Source: Weeksellaceae bacterium
GTDB taxonomy: Bacteria > Bacteroidota > Bacteroidia > Flavobacteriales > Weeksellaceae
Assembly: GCA_949788275.1 (NCBI GenBank)
Contig: OX460916.1
Location: 620,001-684,000 of the forward strand
Reading direction: 5' to 3'
DNA length: 64,000 bases
In this document: positions 51,325 to 60,312 of the stretch, one piece after another
Numbering within the stretch: position 1 is the first letter of the stretch
How the letters are laid out: every line of letters begins with the position of its first letter
The notes under the pieces: model-generated
Databases searched by the model: none
The model's input: the letters and a program-made list of their open reading frames with translations, nothing else
What the model was told of the DNA's origin: nothing
Made by a program: the position numbers and the translations under genes

Positions 51325-54300
51325 ATGAAAAATATAACTCTATTCCAACGCTTTATAATCTTAAGCTTCCTTTTTCTACTTCAGTTAGTTGGAGCACAAC
51401 AATATCCAGTACAGGTAACGCCTGTACTGATCCCACCTTATAGTTTGAAATTAGGCGATTATGCCACAACAAACGAAAATAAATTACAGCTTCAACTGCT
51501 TATGACCGATTTGATGGAACCAACCCATCAAATTCGGTTACGCTTTTCGTTAGAAAGTGGCTTAAATGCGACTCCAATTGCGATATCGAATCAATATGTA
51601 AACGGTATGAGAGATATTACGTTATCTCCAGGCGTTCCATTATTCTTAACCAATGTAGAGTTAAGAGCCTTATTTCAGTTGCAAAATCTTTCAGGAATTT
51701 CTGCTGCAAATTATGCGAAGACTTTACCTCAAGGACAATACAATTTTTGTTTCGAAGTAGTTGATAGTCATACAGGTCGAACTTTGTCTCGTAAATCGTG
51801 TTCTACCGCTTATTTTGTTCAATATGATCCACCAATGCTTTCCTTGCCTCAAAACAAGGAATTGGTACAAAAACAAAATGAAATTCAGAATATTGTGTTT
51901 CAATGGATGCCAAGACAAGTAGCGCCTAATACGCGTTATATTTTTACGATGAAAGAGATTTGGGATTTGCAAAGAGATCCTGTTACAGCTTTCTTGGCTT
52001 CACCAGTTTTGTGGAAAGAAGAAGTGTATAGCAATTCTCTTTTTTATGGATTTGATAAAACACAGTTATTACCAGGTAAACGTTATGCATGGCAAGTACA
52101 AGCGAAATCTGGGAATCCAGTTTTAGGCGGTAATGCAACTGAAGATAATGGCGTGTACAAAAACAATGGATTATCAGAAATCTTCTATTTTGATTATATC
52201 CAAGATTGTAAAATTCCAAGCTTTTTATCTGCAAAAAATGCAGGACGTGGACGTGTTGAAATTCGTTGGTCTTATCCAGGTGAAAAACCAAATGGCTTAT
52301 ACCGTATTCAGTACCGTAAAAAAGGCTCATCGACGGCTTGGATGGAGCAAGAAGCCTATCAAGAAATGATTTACATCTCTGGATTAGGCGATAAAACAGA
52401 ATACGAATACCGTGTAGGCGCTGTTTGTGGATTAGCACAAACCTATAACAATGGTTACGAGAATGGTGCAGATAATGCCTATTCGTACAGTAATATTCAA
52501 TATTTCACTACCAATAGCGAAGATACTTCAAACAATGTGCAATGTGGGATGATGCCAGACATCAACATTACCAACAAAGCACCATTACAAACTATGTTGG
52601 TTGCCAATGAAGTGTTTACAGCCGGAGATTTTCCTGTAACGATTATCAAATCTACAGGTAGCGGAACATATTCAGGCGAAGGATACATTGTGGTACCTTA
52701 TTTAGCAGATACAAAAGTAAAAGTAAGTTTCAGTAATATTCAAATCAACACCGATCATCAATTGATTGGTGGTGTGATTGAAACCACGTACGATCCTACA
52801 GAATCAGCGGTACATTATGTATCACAAACAATTGACGGAATATTTGGCGATGGAGGAATCAAGGAAATTAATGTCGATTTCCCTATCGATTCTGTTAAGT
52901 ATAGCGCAACTCCACCTCCAGGTACAATTACAATCATCGGACCTCCAGGTAAAAATGGAGAAGAACCACCACGTCAAACTTATCCTGGTGGTGTCGACAC
53001 TACAATTACAGATCCTGATGGGACTATTTGGGAAGTTGACAAAGACGGAAATATTACCAAGGGAGGTCAAGTTGCTCCAGGTGGTGCTCCTACTTCACAA
53101 AATACAGATGGTGTTTCGGGAAGTGGAAAAGATGCTGTGGTCAATCAATATACAGCAAAAGGAATTGAGTTAGAATGGAAAGAAATTCCTTTTAAAAATA
53201 AGGAAACTCCATACACTAAATTTAGCTTTGATACACAAGACAAAACGAATTTACCACTAAGTGATTACGAAACAGTAAAAGACAGTAAAGGACAAACGAT
53301 AGCTGTACCTTATAAATTGGTGGTCAATGGACAGTCGGATATTTTACAAGCTGATGTTAAGCTAACAGACGCTTCGTTAAAAGAAGCACAAATTGTTTTC
53401 AAAACACTGCGTTCAGGTAAAAAGATTGAGGCAACCGAAACCAAGTTATCGGAAACGACACGTCGTTATGAATTGACGCTAAAAGGTGCATACAACTACC
53501 AAGAAGAGGATGTAATTGCAGTTATTGTACCTAAAGATTCTTTAGCGAAACAACAAGTAGTTAGTTCGTTTAAGTTGGTGCATCTAAAAGAGAAAAAAGC
53601 CAAAATACATTTGGTTCCGTTGGATGCCAACTCGAAAGCTAATTTGACTAAAATCCGTGAAAACCTTACAAAAGTTTACAAAGGAATCGGCGTAGATTTT
53701 GAAATCGTCGAAGAACCTATTTTATCAATTTCTGAATTAGGAATAAACGAAAAAATAGAATCTGGCGATCCAAAATTGATGCATACCTATGGTAGCGATC
53801 AGATAAAAATCAACAACCATTACCTAAATACCCGTAGCAAAGAATTACGCTATGTCATATTTGTAACAGATAAAGCGTCTTCTACAGGTCAAGCAGGTTA
53901 TATGCGCCTAAATGGACAATTTGGGTATGTGTACAAAAATGCACCTCCTAAAACAGCTGCTCACGAATTAGGACACGGAATTTTTAAGCTTGAACATCCA
54001 ACAGCAAGCAACACAAAGTTGTTAATGGATTATAGCGCAAGCGAACTGCTATCACACAAAGATTGGCAACAAATTGGTGATCCAGCATTTAAGTTCTATG
54101 GTTTCCAAGGACAGGAAGAGGGAGAGTTTAAAGAAATACAATTAACGCCAGACTGGGAACCTTTTAAATACACGGGTTCTAGTGTATATGTTTCTGGAAC
54201 AATACAATCTCCAAATGGAGCTGTTCATGGAATAGCAATGTGCAAGAACAACGATTGTTCAGAAAATACCTTGTATTATTGGAAAACGGTTGGAAATGTT

Positions 54301-56544
54301 AAAGGTTATTTTTCTGAAGGAATTTCAAAACCTTTAGATATTGTTACTTTATCTGAAAAAGAAAAAAACGAAAATCCATCGATTACGCTATTCTGGAATT
54401 ACGGAACATGTGGTTATAACCAAACACATACAACAACTTGGGACTATATTAAAGACAAACAAGGGTTTAATATAACAAAAGTTACGGATGAAAATGTTAT
54501 CAAATACAAAGAAACTATACCTTGTATAGATGGTTCTGGAAGTACCTTAAATCCAAATGATAGTTGTGAAGGAAAAGACATTTCGGAAATCAATAAAGGC
54601 TACAATAAAGTTTTAGGTATTATTGATTCTTCTGATAAGAGTATCATTATAAAAACAATTAATGAAACAGATTTATGTTCATTACGTTTATTGAAATATG
54701 ATGAATTTCTGAAATTATTTACCAAACTATCGAGTGATAATACGATAGCAAATGGTAAAGAAAATGCTATTGTAAAATTAGTACAAATTGTAAAAACCGA
54801 ACATTTCAACGATTTCTTAACTCTTTTACAAGCTGACAACAATAAGATTTTAAAAAATCTGATGTTTAAAGTAGACGACCAAACGGCTTTTTATGGTTCT
54901 AACAATTATACAGCTTTAGTTCGTCTTTTTGGACAAATGTTTAATGAGGTAAAGAAAGAAACCATCAAAAACATTAGTAAAGATGAAGTAAAAGCATTTA
55001 CTGTCGTTCAAAACAGTTATTTAGTACCTACTAATGGTGAAAAGATATTCCAAATCTATTTTCAGTATAATCAACCAGAATTTAGAATATCACAAGGAGT
55101 TTGGGAAGTAACACAAAATTGTGATAACATAGGAGCAATTCCTTCTTGTACGAATACACAACGGGTAAAATACGAAGAACCTGTCTTTATAAAACCATTT
55201 GATATGGTAGCACTTACAGATAATTTGGATTATAACTTGGTAAGTGGAATTTCTGATGGAAGCAAAACTGTGCCAGTAGTACCTGCCTTGTTCTTATATT
55301 ATGCACATTCTAAAGGAGAAGTAGAAAATGTAAAAATCTATTTACAAAACACCTTAGATGTAGTAACTTTAGTTGTACCTGTTACTAAAATAGCTACAGG
55401 ACCAAGATGGTTAGCCAAAACTTTTACCTTTGTAGACAAATGGAGCAAGGTAAATGCCGTAGCTAACTTAGCGATAAACAATAGCGAATTAAGTAAAATC
55501 CCTGAGCTAAAAGCAACGCTAGATGCCTACAATGCTGTAACAGCATTAATGAATGTTACGACCTTAGCAGGTGCAATAGGGAAAGGACAAATAGCGAAGT
55601 TCTTTAAAGAGTTAGATAATCCAGCAGCTAAGAAAGCACTAATAGAACAAGCGAAGCGAGGAAATAAAGACGCTGAGAAAATACTAGATGTAGAGGCCGA
55701 GCTAAAAGCCTATAGCGAAGCCAAAGAAGGTAAAGGTTGGTGGAAGAGTGTAGATGATGTGATCATTTCTATTTACAAAAATGTAGAATATGGCGAATTC
55801 ATAAAAACATTTTCAGCAACTGATAAGCAATACAGAAAAGCTTTTGAATTGTGGGGTGAAGGAAAATGGAATGAGCTTTATTTATTCTTTAAATCCGAAA
55901 ATATAAATAATTGGAATAATATTACTTGGCCTCCCTATAGTGGTTTTGATAAAGTAGTTGAAACGGTGAAAGGAAATAAATTCGAATTGCCAATTGATAG
56001 ATTTCAGAAAGAGTCTAGTTTGAGTGGAAGTTTCGGAAGTCCTATTAAAACGAACTCCGAAGGAATTGAAGATTTAATATATACTTATGATTCAAGAATG
56101 CTTGCGGATAGATTAGATGATGGGATTTATTATTTCAAATTTCTACTGAGTAATAAAGCGACAAATGTCGATTTAAAAATAGGAGACGTAGCACCCTGGT
56201 TTAAGAAAAACGTTAATTTAGCTGGAGAACAGATCGAATTTTCTACAAAATTACAGGCTATGGATATTAGTTATTTCAGTAGAGTTGAAGCTTTACAAAG
56301 GGTAAATGGTCAATGGCGAAAATGTTTAGTAGAAGGAAAAACAGTTCTTGTAGATATACAGGAAGTCTTCAATAAATTACCAAAAGATGTTGCGGATGAT
56401 CTAATTGACTATATCAATTTAGACAAAACAGGGAAACGAATACACTATTTTAAGAACGCCCAAAAAACAGGTAAGTTAGACAAAACAATAGAGGCTTATC
56501 AAATTTATAAAAAGAATAAAATAAAAGATATACTATGTCCTTAA
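51325..56544 (+). CDS. TANFOR/FN3 metalloprotease polymorphic toxin with TNT-like C-terminus
   Basis: The 1739-residue protein has a signal peptide (LFLLQLVGAQQ). A TANFOR-type N-terminal domain follows (about 25-170, QYPVQVTPVLIPPYSLKLGDY and YNFCFEVVDSHTGR), then FN3-like domains (about 170-400), a Gly/Pro-rich linker (about 530-600), and a metzincin-like protease (HELGHGIFKLEH, residues 880-891; Met-turn LLMDY about 899-903). The C-terminal toxin region from about 1500 resembles TNT/DUF4237 NAD glycohydrolases: WPPYSGF (1535-1541), IDRF (1557-1560), SFGSP (1569-1573), APWF (1623-1626). About 110 further residues follow. The immunity candidate overlaps its 3' end by 10 bp. Confidence 0.8.
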   Translation: MKNITLFQRFIILSFLFLLQLVGAQQYPVQVTPVLIPPYSLKLGDYATTNENKLQLQLLMTDLMEPTHQIRLRFSLESGLNATPIAISNQYVNGMRDITLSPGVPLFLTNVELRALFQLQNLSGISAANYAKTLPQGQYNFCFEVVDSHTGRTLSRKSCSTAYFVQYDPPMLSLPQNKELVQKQNEIQNIVFQWMPRQVAPNTRYIFTMKEIWDLQRDPVTAFLASPVLWKEEVYSNSLFYGFDKTQLLPGKRYAWQVQAKSGNPVLGGNATEDNGVYKNNGLSEIFYFDYIQDCKIPSFLSAKNAGRGRVEIRWSYPGEKPNGLYRIQYRKKGSSTAWMEQEAYQEMIYISGLGDKTEYEYRVGAVCGLAQTYNNGYENGADNAYSYSNIQYFTTNSEDTSNNVQCGMMPDINITNKAPLQTMLVANEVFTAGDFPVTIIKSTGSGTYSGEGYIVVPYLADTKVKVSFSNIQINTDHQLIGGVIETTYDPTESAVHYVSQTIDGIFGDGGIKEINVDFPIDSVKYSATPPPGTITIIGPPGKNGEEPPRQTYPGGVDTTITDPDGTIWEVDKDGNITKGGQVAPGGAPTSQNTDGVSGSGKDAVVNQYTAKGIELEWKEIPFKNKETPYTKFSFDTQDKTNLPLSDYETVKDSKGQTIAVPYKLVVNGQSDILQADVKLTDASLKEAQIVFKTLRSGKKIEATETKLSETTRRYELTLKGAYNYQEEDVIAVIVPKDSLAKQQVVSSFKLVHLKEKKAKIHLVPLDANSKANLTKIRENLTKVYKGIGVDFEIVEEPILSISELGINEKIESGDPKLMHTYGSDQIKINNHYLNTRSKELRYVIFVTDKASSTGQAGYMRLNGQFGYVYKNAPPKTAAHELGHGIFKLEHPTASNTKLLMDYSASELLSHKDWQQIGDPAFKFYGFQGQEEGEFKEIQLTPDWEPFKYTGSSVYVSGTIQSPNGAVHGIAMCKNNDCSENTLYYWKTVGNVKGYFSEGISKPLDIVTLSEKEKNENPSITLFWNYGTCGYNQTHTTTWDYIKDKQGFNITKVTDENVIKYKETIPCIDGSGSTLNPNDSCEGKDISEINKGYNKVLGIIDSSDKSIIIKTINETDLCSLRLLKYDEFLKLFTKLSSDNTIANGKENAIVKLVQIVKTEHFNDFLTLLQADNNKILKNLMFKVDDQTAFYGSNNYTALVRLFGQMFNEVKKETIKNISKDEVKAFTVVQNSYLVPTNGEKIFQIYFQYNQPEFRISQGVWEVTQNCDNIGAIPSCTNTQRVKYEEPVFIKPFDMVALTDNLDYNLVSGISDGSKTVPVVPALFLYYAHSKGEVENVKIYLQNTLDVVTLVVPVTKIATGPRWLAKTFTFVDKWSKVNAVANLAINNSELSKIPELKATLDAYNAVTALMNVTTLAGAIGKGQIAKFFKELDNPAAKKALIEQAKRGNKDAEKILDVEAELKAYSEAKEGKGWWKSVDDVIISIYKNVEYGEFIKTFSATDKQYRKAFELWGEGKWNELYLFFKSENINNWNNITWPPYSGFDKVVETVKGNKFELPIDRFQKESSLSGSFGSPIKTNSEGIEDLIYTYDSRMLADRLDDGIYYFKFLLSNKATNVDLKIGDVAPWFKKNVNLAGEQIEFSTKLQAMDISYFSRVEALQRVNGQWRKCLVEGKTVLVDIQEVFNKLPKDVADDLIDYINLDKTGKRIHYFKNAQKTGKLDKTIEAYQIYKKNKIKDILCP

Positions 56545-57086
56545 AATTAGATGAACCCCATGCGTTTCAATCCAAATATAGTGATATTCAAGTGGTTGCT
56601 ACAGAATTTAACGAACCCCAATATGGATGTACATTATGGAGATTTAAAGTGTATGTTGACAATGAGGTTTATAATAACAAGTTACTAGACTATGATAACA
56701 AATTTTGCGGATTAGTCGCGAACTTGAAAGAATATAATTTAGAATCAGCAGAAGGTCGATATGTTTTTATTCCCTATGGAATACTTGTATTGAATACAAA
56801 TAGTTTAGAATTAGATAAGTACGAAAAGCAGGGAGGCCCTAATAACGATTTTATTTCTAATATTTTTGTGGGAGAAAACTTGGTCATTTTGGAAGAGAGG
56901 AGTATCTCCATAGTGGATTTAGTTGAAAAAAGAATAACACAGAAATTCTATGATTTTGAGAATCGGAAGTTTAAAAAGATGTGGTATGGCAATAAGAACG
57001 TTTACTTTTTGTATAAAGATAAATTTTCAAAAACGATAAGAACATTAATTTACAATACTGAAACTAAAATATTTACTGATGAATAA
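56535..57086 (+). CDS. Putative immunity protein of the TNT-like toxin
   Basis: The 183-residue protein is unrecognised, with no signal peptide, and rich in beta strands (CTLWRFKVYVDNEVY, EGRYVFIPYGILVLNTNSLELDKYEKQGGPNNDF, KKMWYGNKNVYFLYKDKF). It starts inside the last codons of the toxin gene (10-bp overlap), the usual arrangement for an immunity gene that must be made with its toxin. It also overlaps the next toxin gene by 8 bp. The function is inferred from position. Confidence 0.6.
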   Translation: MSLKLDEPHAFQSKYSDIQVVATEFNEPQYGCTLWRFKVYVDNEVYNNKLLDYDNKFCGLVANLKEYNLESAEGRYVFIPYGILVLNTNSLELDKYEKQGGPNNDFISNIFVGENLVILEERSISIVDLVEKRITQKFYDFENRKFKKMWYGNKNVYFLYKDKFSKTIRTLIYNTETKIFTDE

Positions 57087-57711
57087 ACTTAGGAAAGCAT
57101 TACTAGTTTTTATATTATTGTTAAGCAATTTTGTGGTGGGACAATCTTGCAATTTTGATGATTTCGTTAATGATATTTCAAGAAACAATACCGCATTTGA
57201 TAACCTAGTTAAACAAGAAGATGGATTTAAAGCCTGGCAGATACTGGCTGATGAAGCTCCAAATCTTAGAACAAATTTAGATGAGCTAGATTTAGTTTCT
57301 AAAAATCTTAGTGCTATTAAAAGTACTGGAGGGTATGTGAAATGGAAGAATTTGGATGAGCTCGCTAAGGGGGGATTTAATGCTACATCCTTCGCAGATG
57401 AGATAGTTACACTTAATAAGGCAACCGATGGCGGTGGAATTTTATTAAACGGTACACCATCCTCTGCAATAAATTCAGCAATGTATTATGAAATTGCTGC
57501 TGAACAAGGAGCTTCTATATTCAGATCAATATCTGGAGGGCATATGTTTATAAATGGAAATAAAAGAACTGCTGTAGCAGCTTTTCAATCTTTTGCTAGG
57601 CAACACGGCTTAAAAACTGTTAGCCATCAACAAATGATGAACGTAGCAACACAAGTAGCCACAGGAAAAGTAACAGATGTATCACAAATTGCAAAAATGT
57701 TAATCAAATAA
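57079..57711 (+). CDS. Secreted Doc/Fic-type toxin cassette
   Basis: The 210-residue protein has a signal peptide (LVFILLLSNFVVGQ), a short pretoxin-like segment (FDDFVNDISRNNTAFDNLVKQEDGFKAWQIL, NLRTNLDELDLVSKNL), and a C-terminal Doc-type catalytic domain. The motif is H155-MFIN-G-N161-K-R163-T (HMFINGNKRTA). Doc enzymes phosphorylate EF-Tu and stop translation. It lacks the large delivery domains of the preceding toxin, so it is an orphan effector cassette, possibly swapped onto the main toxin by recombination or exported alone. Its immunity candidate starts 3 bp after it. Confidence 0.8.
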   Translation: MNKLRKALLVFILLLSNFVVGQSCNFDDFVNDISRNNTAFDNLVKQEDGFKAWQILADEAPNLRTNLDELDLVSKNLSAIKSTGGYVKWKNLDELAKGGFNATSFADEIVTLNKATDGGGILLNGTPSSAINSAMYYEIAAEQGASIFRSISGGHMFINGNKRTAVAAFQSFARQHGLKTVSHQQMMNVATQVATGKVTDVSQIAKMLIK

Positions 57712-57714
57712 AAA

Positions 57715-57963
57715 ATGAAATTCATAGAAGAAATAATAGAAAAGCAGAACCCATCCCTCGAAGAATTAATTAACTGCTTTGAAAAAATAAAATCAAATGG
57801 AGAAGTAGCTGTAATTAAATTTGATGGTGAAAGAGAAAGTAATGAATACACGGTATTTGTTTCTTTTCCAAAAGACGAAAGAGAAATGATAAGAGCCGAT
57901 GAAAGTGATTTAAAATATGCATTATTAAAAGTATTAACTAAGTATTTAATAGAGAGCCACTAA
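57715..57963 (+). CDS. Putative immunity protein of the Doc-type toxin
   Basis: The 82-residue acidic protein (MKFIEEIIEKQNPSLEELINCFEKIK, then VAVIKFDGERESNEYTVFVSFPKDE, then a C-terminal helix) directly follows the Doc toxin gene by 3 bp. No family is recognised. Its size, charge and position are those of a toxin-neutralising partner; this is inference. Confidence 0.6.
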   Translation: MKFIEEIIEKQNPSLEELINCFEKIKSNGEVAVIKFDGERESNEYTVFVSFPKDEREMIRADESDLKYALLKVLTKYLIESH

Positions 57964-57964
57964 G

Positions 57965-58150
57965 ACAGGAAGTGACGTTTTGTTAAACACTTCGAAACAG
58001 TTACAGGCTAAGTTTAAACACGCAGGCGACTTTGGAGTAATTGGAAATTATAATAAAGCAAATGCAGGCAAATTCAGTTCTGCTATAAATCAGCATATTA
58101 ATTCTGCATGTGTTCAGACTATTCAAGGAACATACAGAGGTCAATCTGTA
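57965..58150 (+). pseudogene. Colicin D-like toxin cassette remnant, cut by an IS3 element
   Basis: An open frame reads TSKQLQAKFKHAGDFGVIGNYN, then KANAGKFSSAINQHINS, then IQGTYRGQSV, and then departs. These are the opening motifs of a colicin D-type (tRNA-cleaving) toxin domain. The part after QSV, including catalytic residues, is missing where IS DNA starts. The frame runs back into the end of the preceding immunity gene without a proper start. It is a fragment lacking both ends, a silent cassette or relic. Confidence 0.65.
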
Positions 58151-58211
58151 ATACTGGATGTGCTAACTTAGATTCCATTAAAAGTTAAGCATAAAATCTT
58201 ACATTTAATCT

Positions 58212-58511
58212 ATGAAAGCAACACGACAAATTTATGACTCCAGCTTTAAACGCCAAGCTTTAGAATTAAGCAAGGATAGAAAGAATCTCTCTGAATTAGC
58301 AAGAGAGCTTGGTATTAAACCTACTATGCTCTATAAATGGCGTAAAGAGTCTGAAGAGTACGGTGAAGGAAGCTTCCCAGGTAATGGAAATTTAAAACTC
58401 ACTGCAGAACAAGAGCGTATCCATGAATTGGAAAATAAGCTAAGGGACTTCGAGTTAGAACATAATATATTAAAAAAAGCAATCGCCATTTTCTCCAACA
58501 CCGATCGATGA
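58212..58511 (+). CDS. IS3-family transposase OrfA
   Basis: The 99-residue protein has the helix-turn-helix of IS3 OrfA (YDSSFKRQALELSKDRKNLSELARELGIKPTMLYKWRKE) and the leucine-zipper tail (RIHELENKLRDFELEHNILKKAIAIF). It overlaps the start of orfB by 4 bp (ATGA). It would bind the element's ends but cannot mobilise it without a working OrfB. Confidence 0.92.
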   Translation: MKATRQIYDSSFKRQALELSKDRKNLSELARELGIKPTMLYKWRKESEEYGEGSFPGNGNLKLTAEQERIHELENKLRDFELEHNILKKAIAIFSNTDR

Positions 58512-59000
58512 AATACGATTTCATAAGAAGTAATGAAAAAATATTTCCGATTGATAAAATGTGCAAGGTACTAGAAATCAATACGAGCAGTTATTATAAA
58601 TGGAAGCGGTCTTCCATCAGTAAAAGAGAATTACAAAAATGAAAATTTTAAAGCATTGATTACGTCCCTGTATTTCGAATTTAAGCAGCGATATGGCAGT
58701 CCAAGAATTACCATAGAACTCCAAAGTAGAGGATATAAAATATCTAGAATTACAGTTGCTAAATACATGAGAGAAATGGGTTTGTGTAGTAAATTGTGTA
58801 AAAAGTTTAGAGTTACAACAGATTCTAAGCATGATTATCGAATTGTAGAAAATGTATTGAAGCGTCAGTTCAAACAAGATAGCCCTTCAAAAGCCTGGGT
58901 ATCGGATATAGCTTATATTCCTGTTAAAGAAGGCTTTTTGTATCTAACAACCATCATAGACTTGTATGATAGAAAACTAATAGGTTGGAGTTTAAGTAGG
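58508..59000 (+). pseudogene. IS3-family transposase OrfB, frameshifted and truncated
   Basis: The first 44 codons (MKYDFIRSNEKIFPIDKMCKVL) end at a TGA inside an A run at 58635-58642. The frame resumes at once in another register (NENFKALITSLYFEFKQRYGSPR), consistent with one extra A. The protein continues through the start of the DDE domain (AWVSDIAYIPVKEGFLYLTTIIDLYDRKLIGWSLS) and then stops, without the second Asp and the Glu. Confidence 0.85.
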
Positions 59001-59023
59001 GGTATTGTAGGCTTCCCATAAAC

Positions 59024-59526
59024 TGTAGGCTTCCCCTTTTTAGGACACCACTAAATTCGACAAATAATTTATATTCTTATTGGATTTGATGAAAAAATTA
59101 TATTCTTGATCAAATCTTGGTTTAAATTCTTTAGGCGATTTATTTCCTAATGATTTGTGAGGATGATTGAAGTTATAGTCCTCCCTCCACCTATTAGATA
59201 GTCTTTGCAATTGGTATATGTCATCAAAATAATATGCATCTAATATATCTTCTCTAAAAAATCGATTAAATCGTTCGATGAATCCATTTTTCATCGGCTT
59301 TCCTGGTTGGGTATACTTAATCTCTATAAAGTTCTTAGTACACCAATCTGTAAAGATTTTAGAGGTAAATTCTGGTCCGTTGTCACATCGAATAAATTTA
59401 GGAACTCCAATTTCATCTTTTAGATTCTCTAATGTTTCGATGACAGTTCGTGCTGGATAGCACAGCGAAGCTTCAGTGGCAATAGCTTCACGATTACAAT
59501 CATTTATAACATTAAATATATTTAAG
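59024..59526 (-). mobile_element. Fragment of a second IS3-family element
   Basis: Minus-strand IS3 DNA consists of the 3' part of orfB plus one end (TGTAGGCTTCCCCTTTTTAG). The 12-bp word TGTAGGCTTCCC occurs at 59006-59017 and again at 59024-59035. The other end is lost where the third IS3 element begins at about 59527. Confidence 0.65.
59040..59526 (-). pseudogene. 3' fragment of IS3 OrfB (DDE integrase core)
   Basis: Reading on the minus strand: IFNVINDCNREAIATEAS, FIRCDNGPEF (second Asp), YTQPGKPMKNGFIERFNRFFRE (catalytic Glu) and NFNHPHKSLGNKSPKEFKPRF. The 5' part with the HTH and the first Asp is missing, so it is inactive. Confidence 0.88.
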
Positions 59527-59580
59527 CCCCTTAAAAGCTCGGAGTAAAATAGTAGAATTAAAATTCATAAATTAGAGTCT

Positions 59581-59895
59581 ATGAAATACTAGAGATGGAG
59601 CTTATCTGAGAAGCTAGAAATATTACAAAATTGTGAAGAAAACGGTGTTATCGAAACCTGTCGAAAATTCACAGTCAGTACAGCTACGTATTACAATTGG
59701 AAGAAAAAATTTGATTCTCAAGGAGAGGATGGCCTAAAATTAAAATCCGATCCCAAAAGTAAAGAATTAAAAAAAGCAGAAGAAGAAAATAGGATATTAC
59801 GTAAATTGCTCAGTAATAAAGATATTGAGTTAGAAGTTCAACGAGAATTATTAAAAAAAAAGTTTGGAACATCCGATCCAAAAAAAATTTGGTAG
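59581..59895 (+). pseudogene. IS3-family OrfA with nonsense codon at position 4
   Basis: The frame reads MKY-stop-RWSLSEKLEILQNCEENG and continues through LSVSTATYYNW-like helix-turn-helix (FTVSTATYYNWKKKF) and the zipper EEENRILRKLLSNKDIELEVQRELLKKKF. Codon 4 is TAG where relatives, as I recall, have a Lys codon. No good in-frame restart follows, so OrfA is probably not made. Confidence 0.8.
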
Positions 59896-60312
59896 ACCAA
59901 TTTTACGAGCGTCATAAGTGTAGTAAACTACGGTTAATTCAGATGGTAGGCCTAGCCGAAAGTAGCTATTATCGAAAAGTAAGTGGTGGTAAAAAAGGCT
60001 TAAAACCCTCCATTAACACCAAGCATAGTCGTTTAGGGAATGTCAATGAATCAGAAGTTATAAAAAGCATCAAGGCCATATTAAATCATCCTTTCATAGA
60101 TTGTGGCTATCGTCTGATGACGAGCTATTTGGTAAGAAAAGGGTATCAAATAAATCATAAAAAAGTTTATCGAATCATGAAACAGGCTGGGTTATTAAAG
60201 CTTGATGATCGCATAAAAAGAAGTGGTACTGGTAGAAAGTTCGTTAAGTATAGAAAAGTTTTAACGAATAGACCATTTCAGTGTATAGAAATGGATATCA
60301 AATACGTATGGA
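59889..60312 (+). pseudogene. IS3-family OrfB, 5' part before the IS21 insertion
   Basis: The frame contains LRLIQMVGLAESSYYR and HPFIDCGYRLMTSYLVRKGYQINHKKVYRIMKQAGL, up to FQCIEMDIKYVW at the start of the DDE domain. It starts at a TTG overlapping the orfA 3' end, as usual for IS3 frameshifted genes. Removing IS21 and one copy of the 5-bp duplication joins it in frame to the part at 62891. Confidence 0.88.

Larger units (their letters stand above)
58150..59000 (+). mobile_element. Truncated IS3-family element (first of the nest)
   Basis: The left edge is placed where the colicin D-like sequence stops. orfA is intact, orfB carries a frameshift and its DDE domain ends after the first catalytic region. 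The right end is missing, replaced by the end of a second IS3 element. Edges are approximate because the terminal repeats could not be matched. Confidence 0.7.

Noticed and set aside
51983-52438. 151-codon antisense frame in the toxin gene
   Set aside because: Antisense to a clear FN3 region; low-complexity composition without a family pattern.
52778-53173. 131-codon frame inside the 1739-residue toxin gene
   Set aside because: Same strand but another frame; the long frame has continuous domains here, including the Gly/Pro-rich linker.
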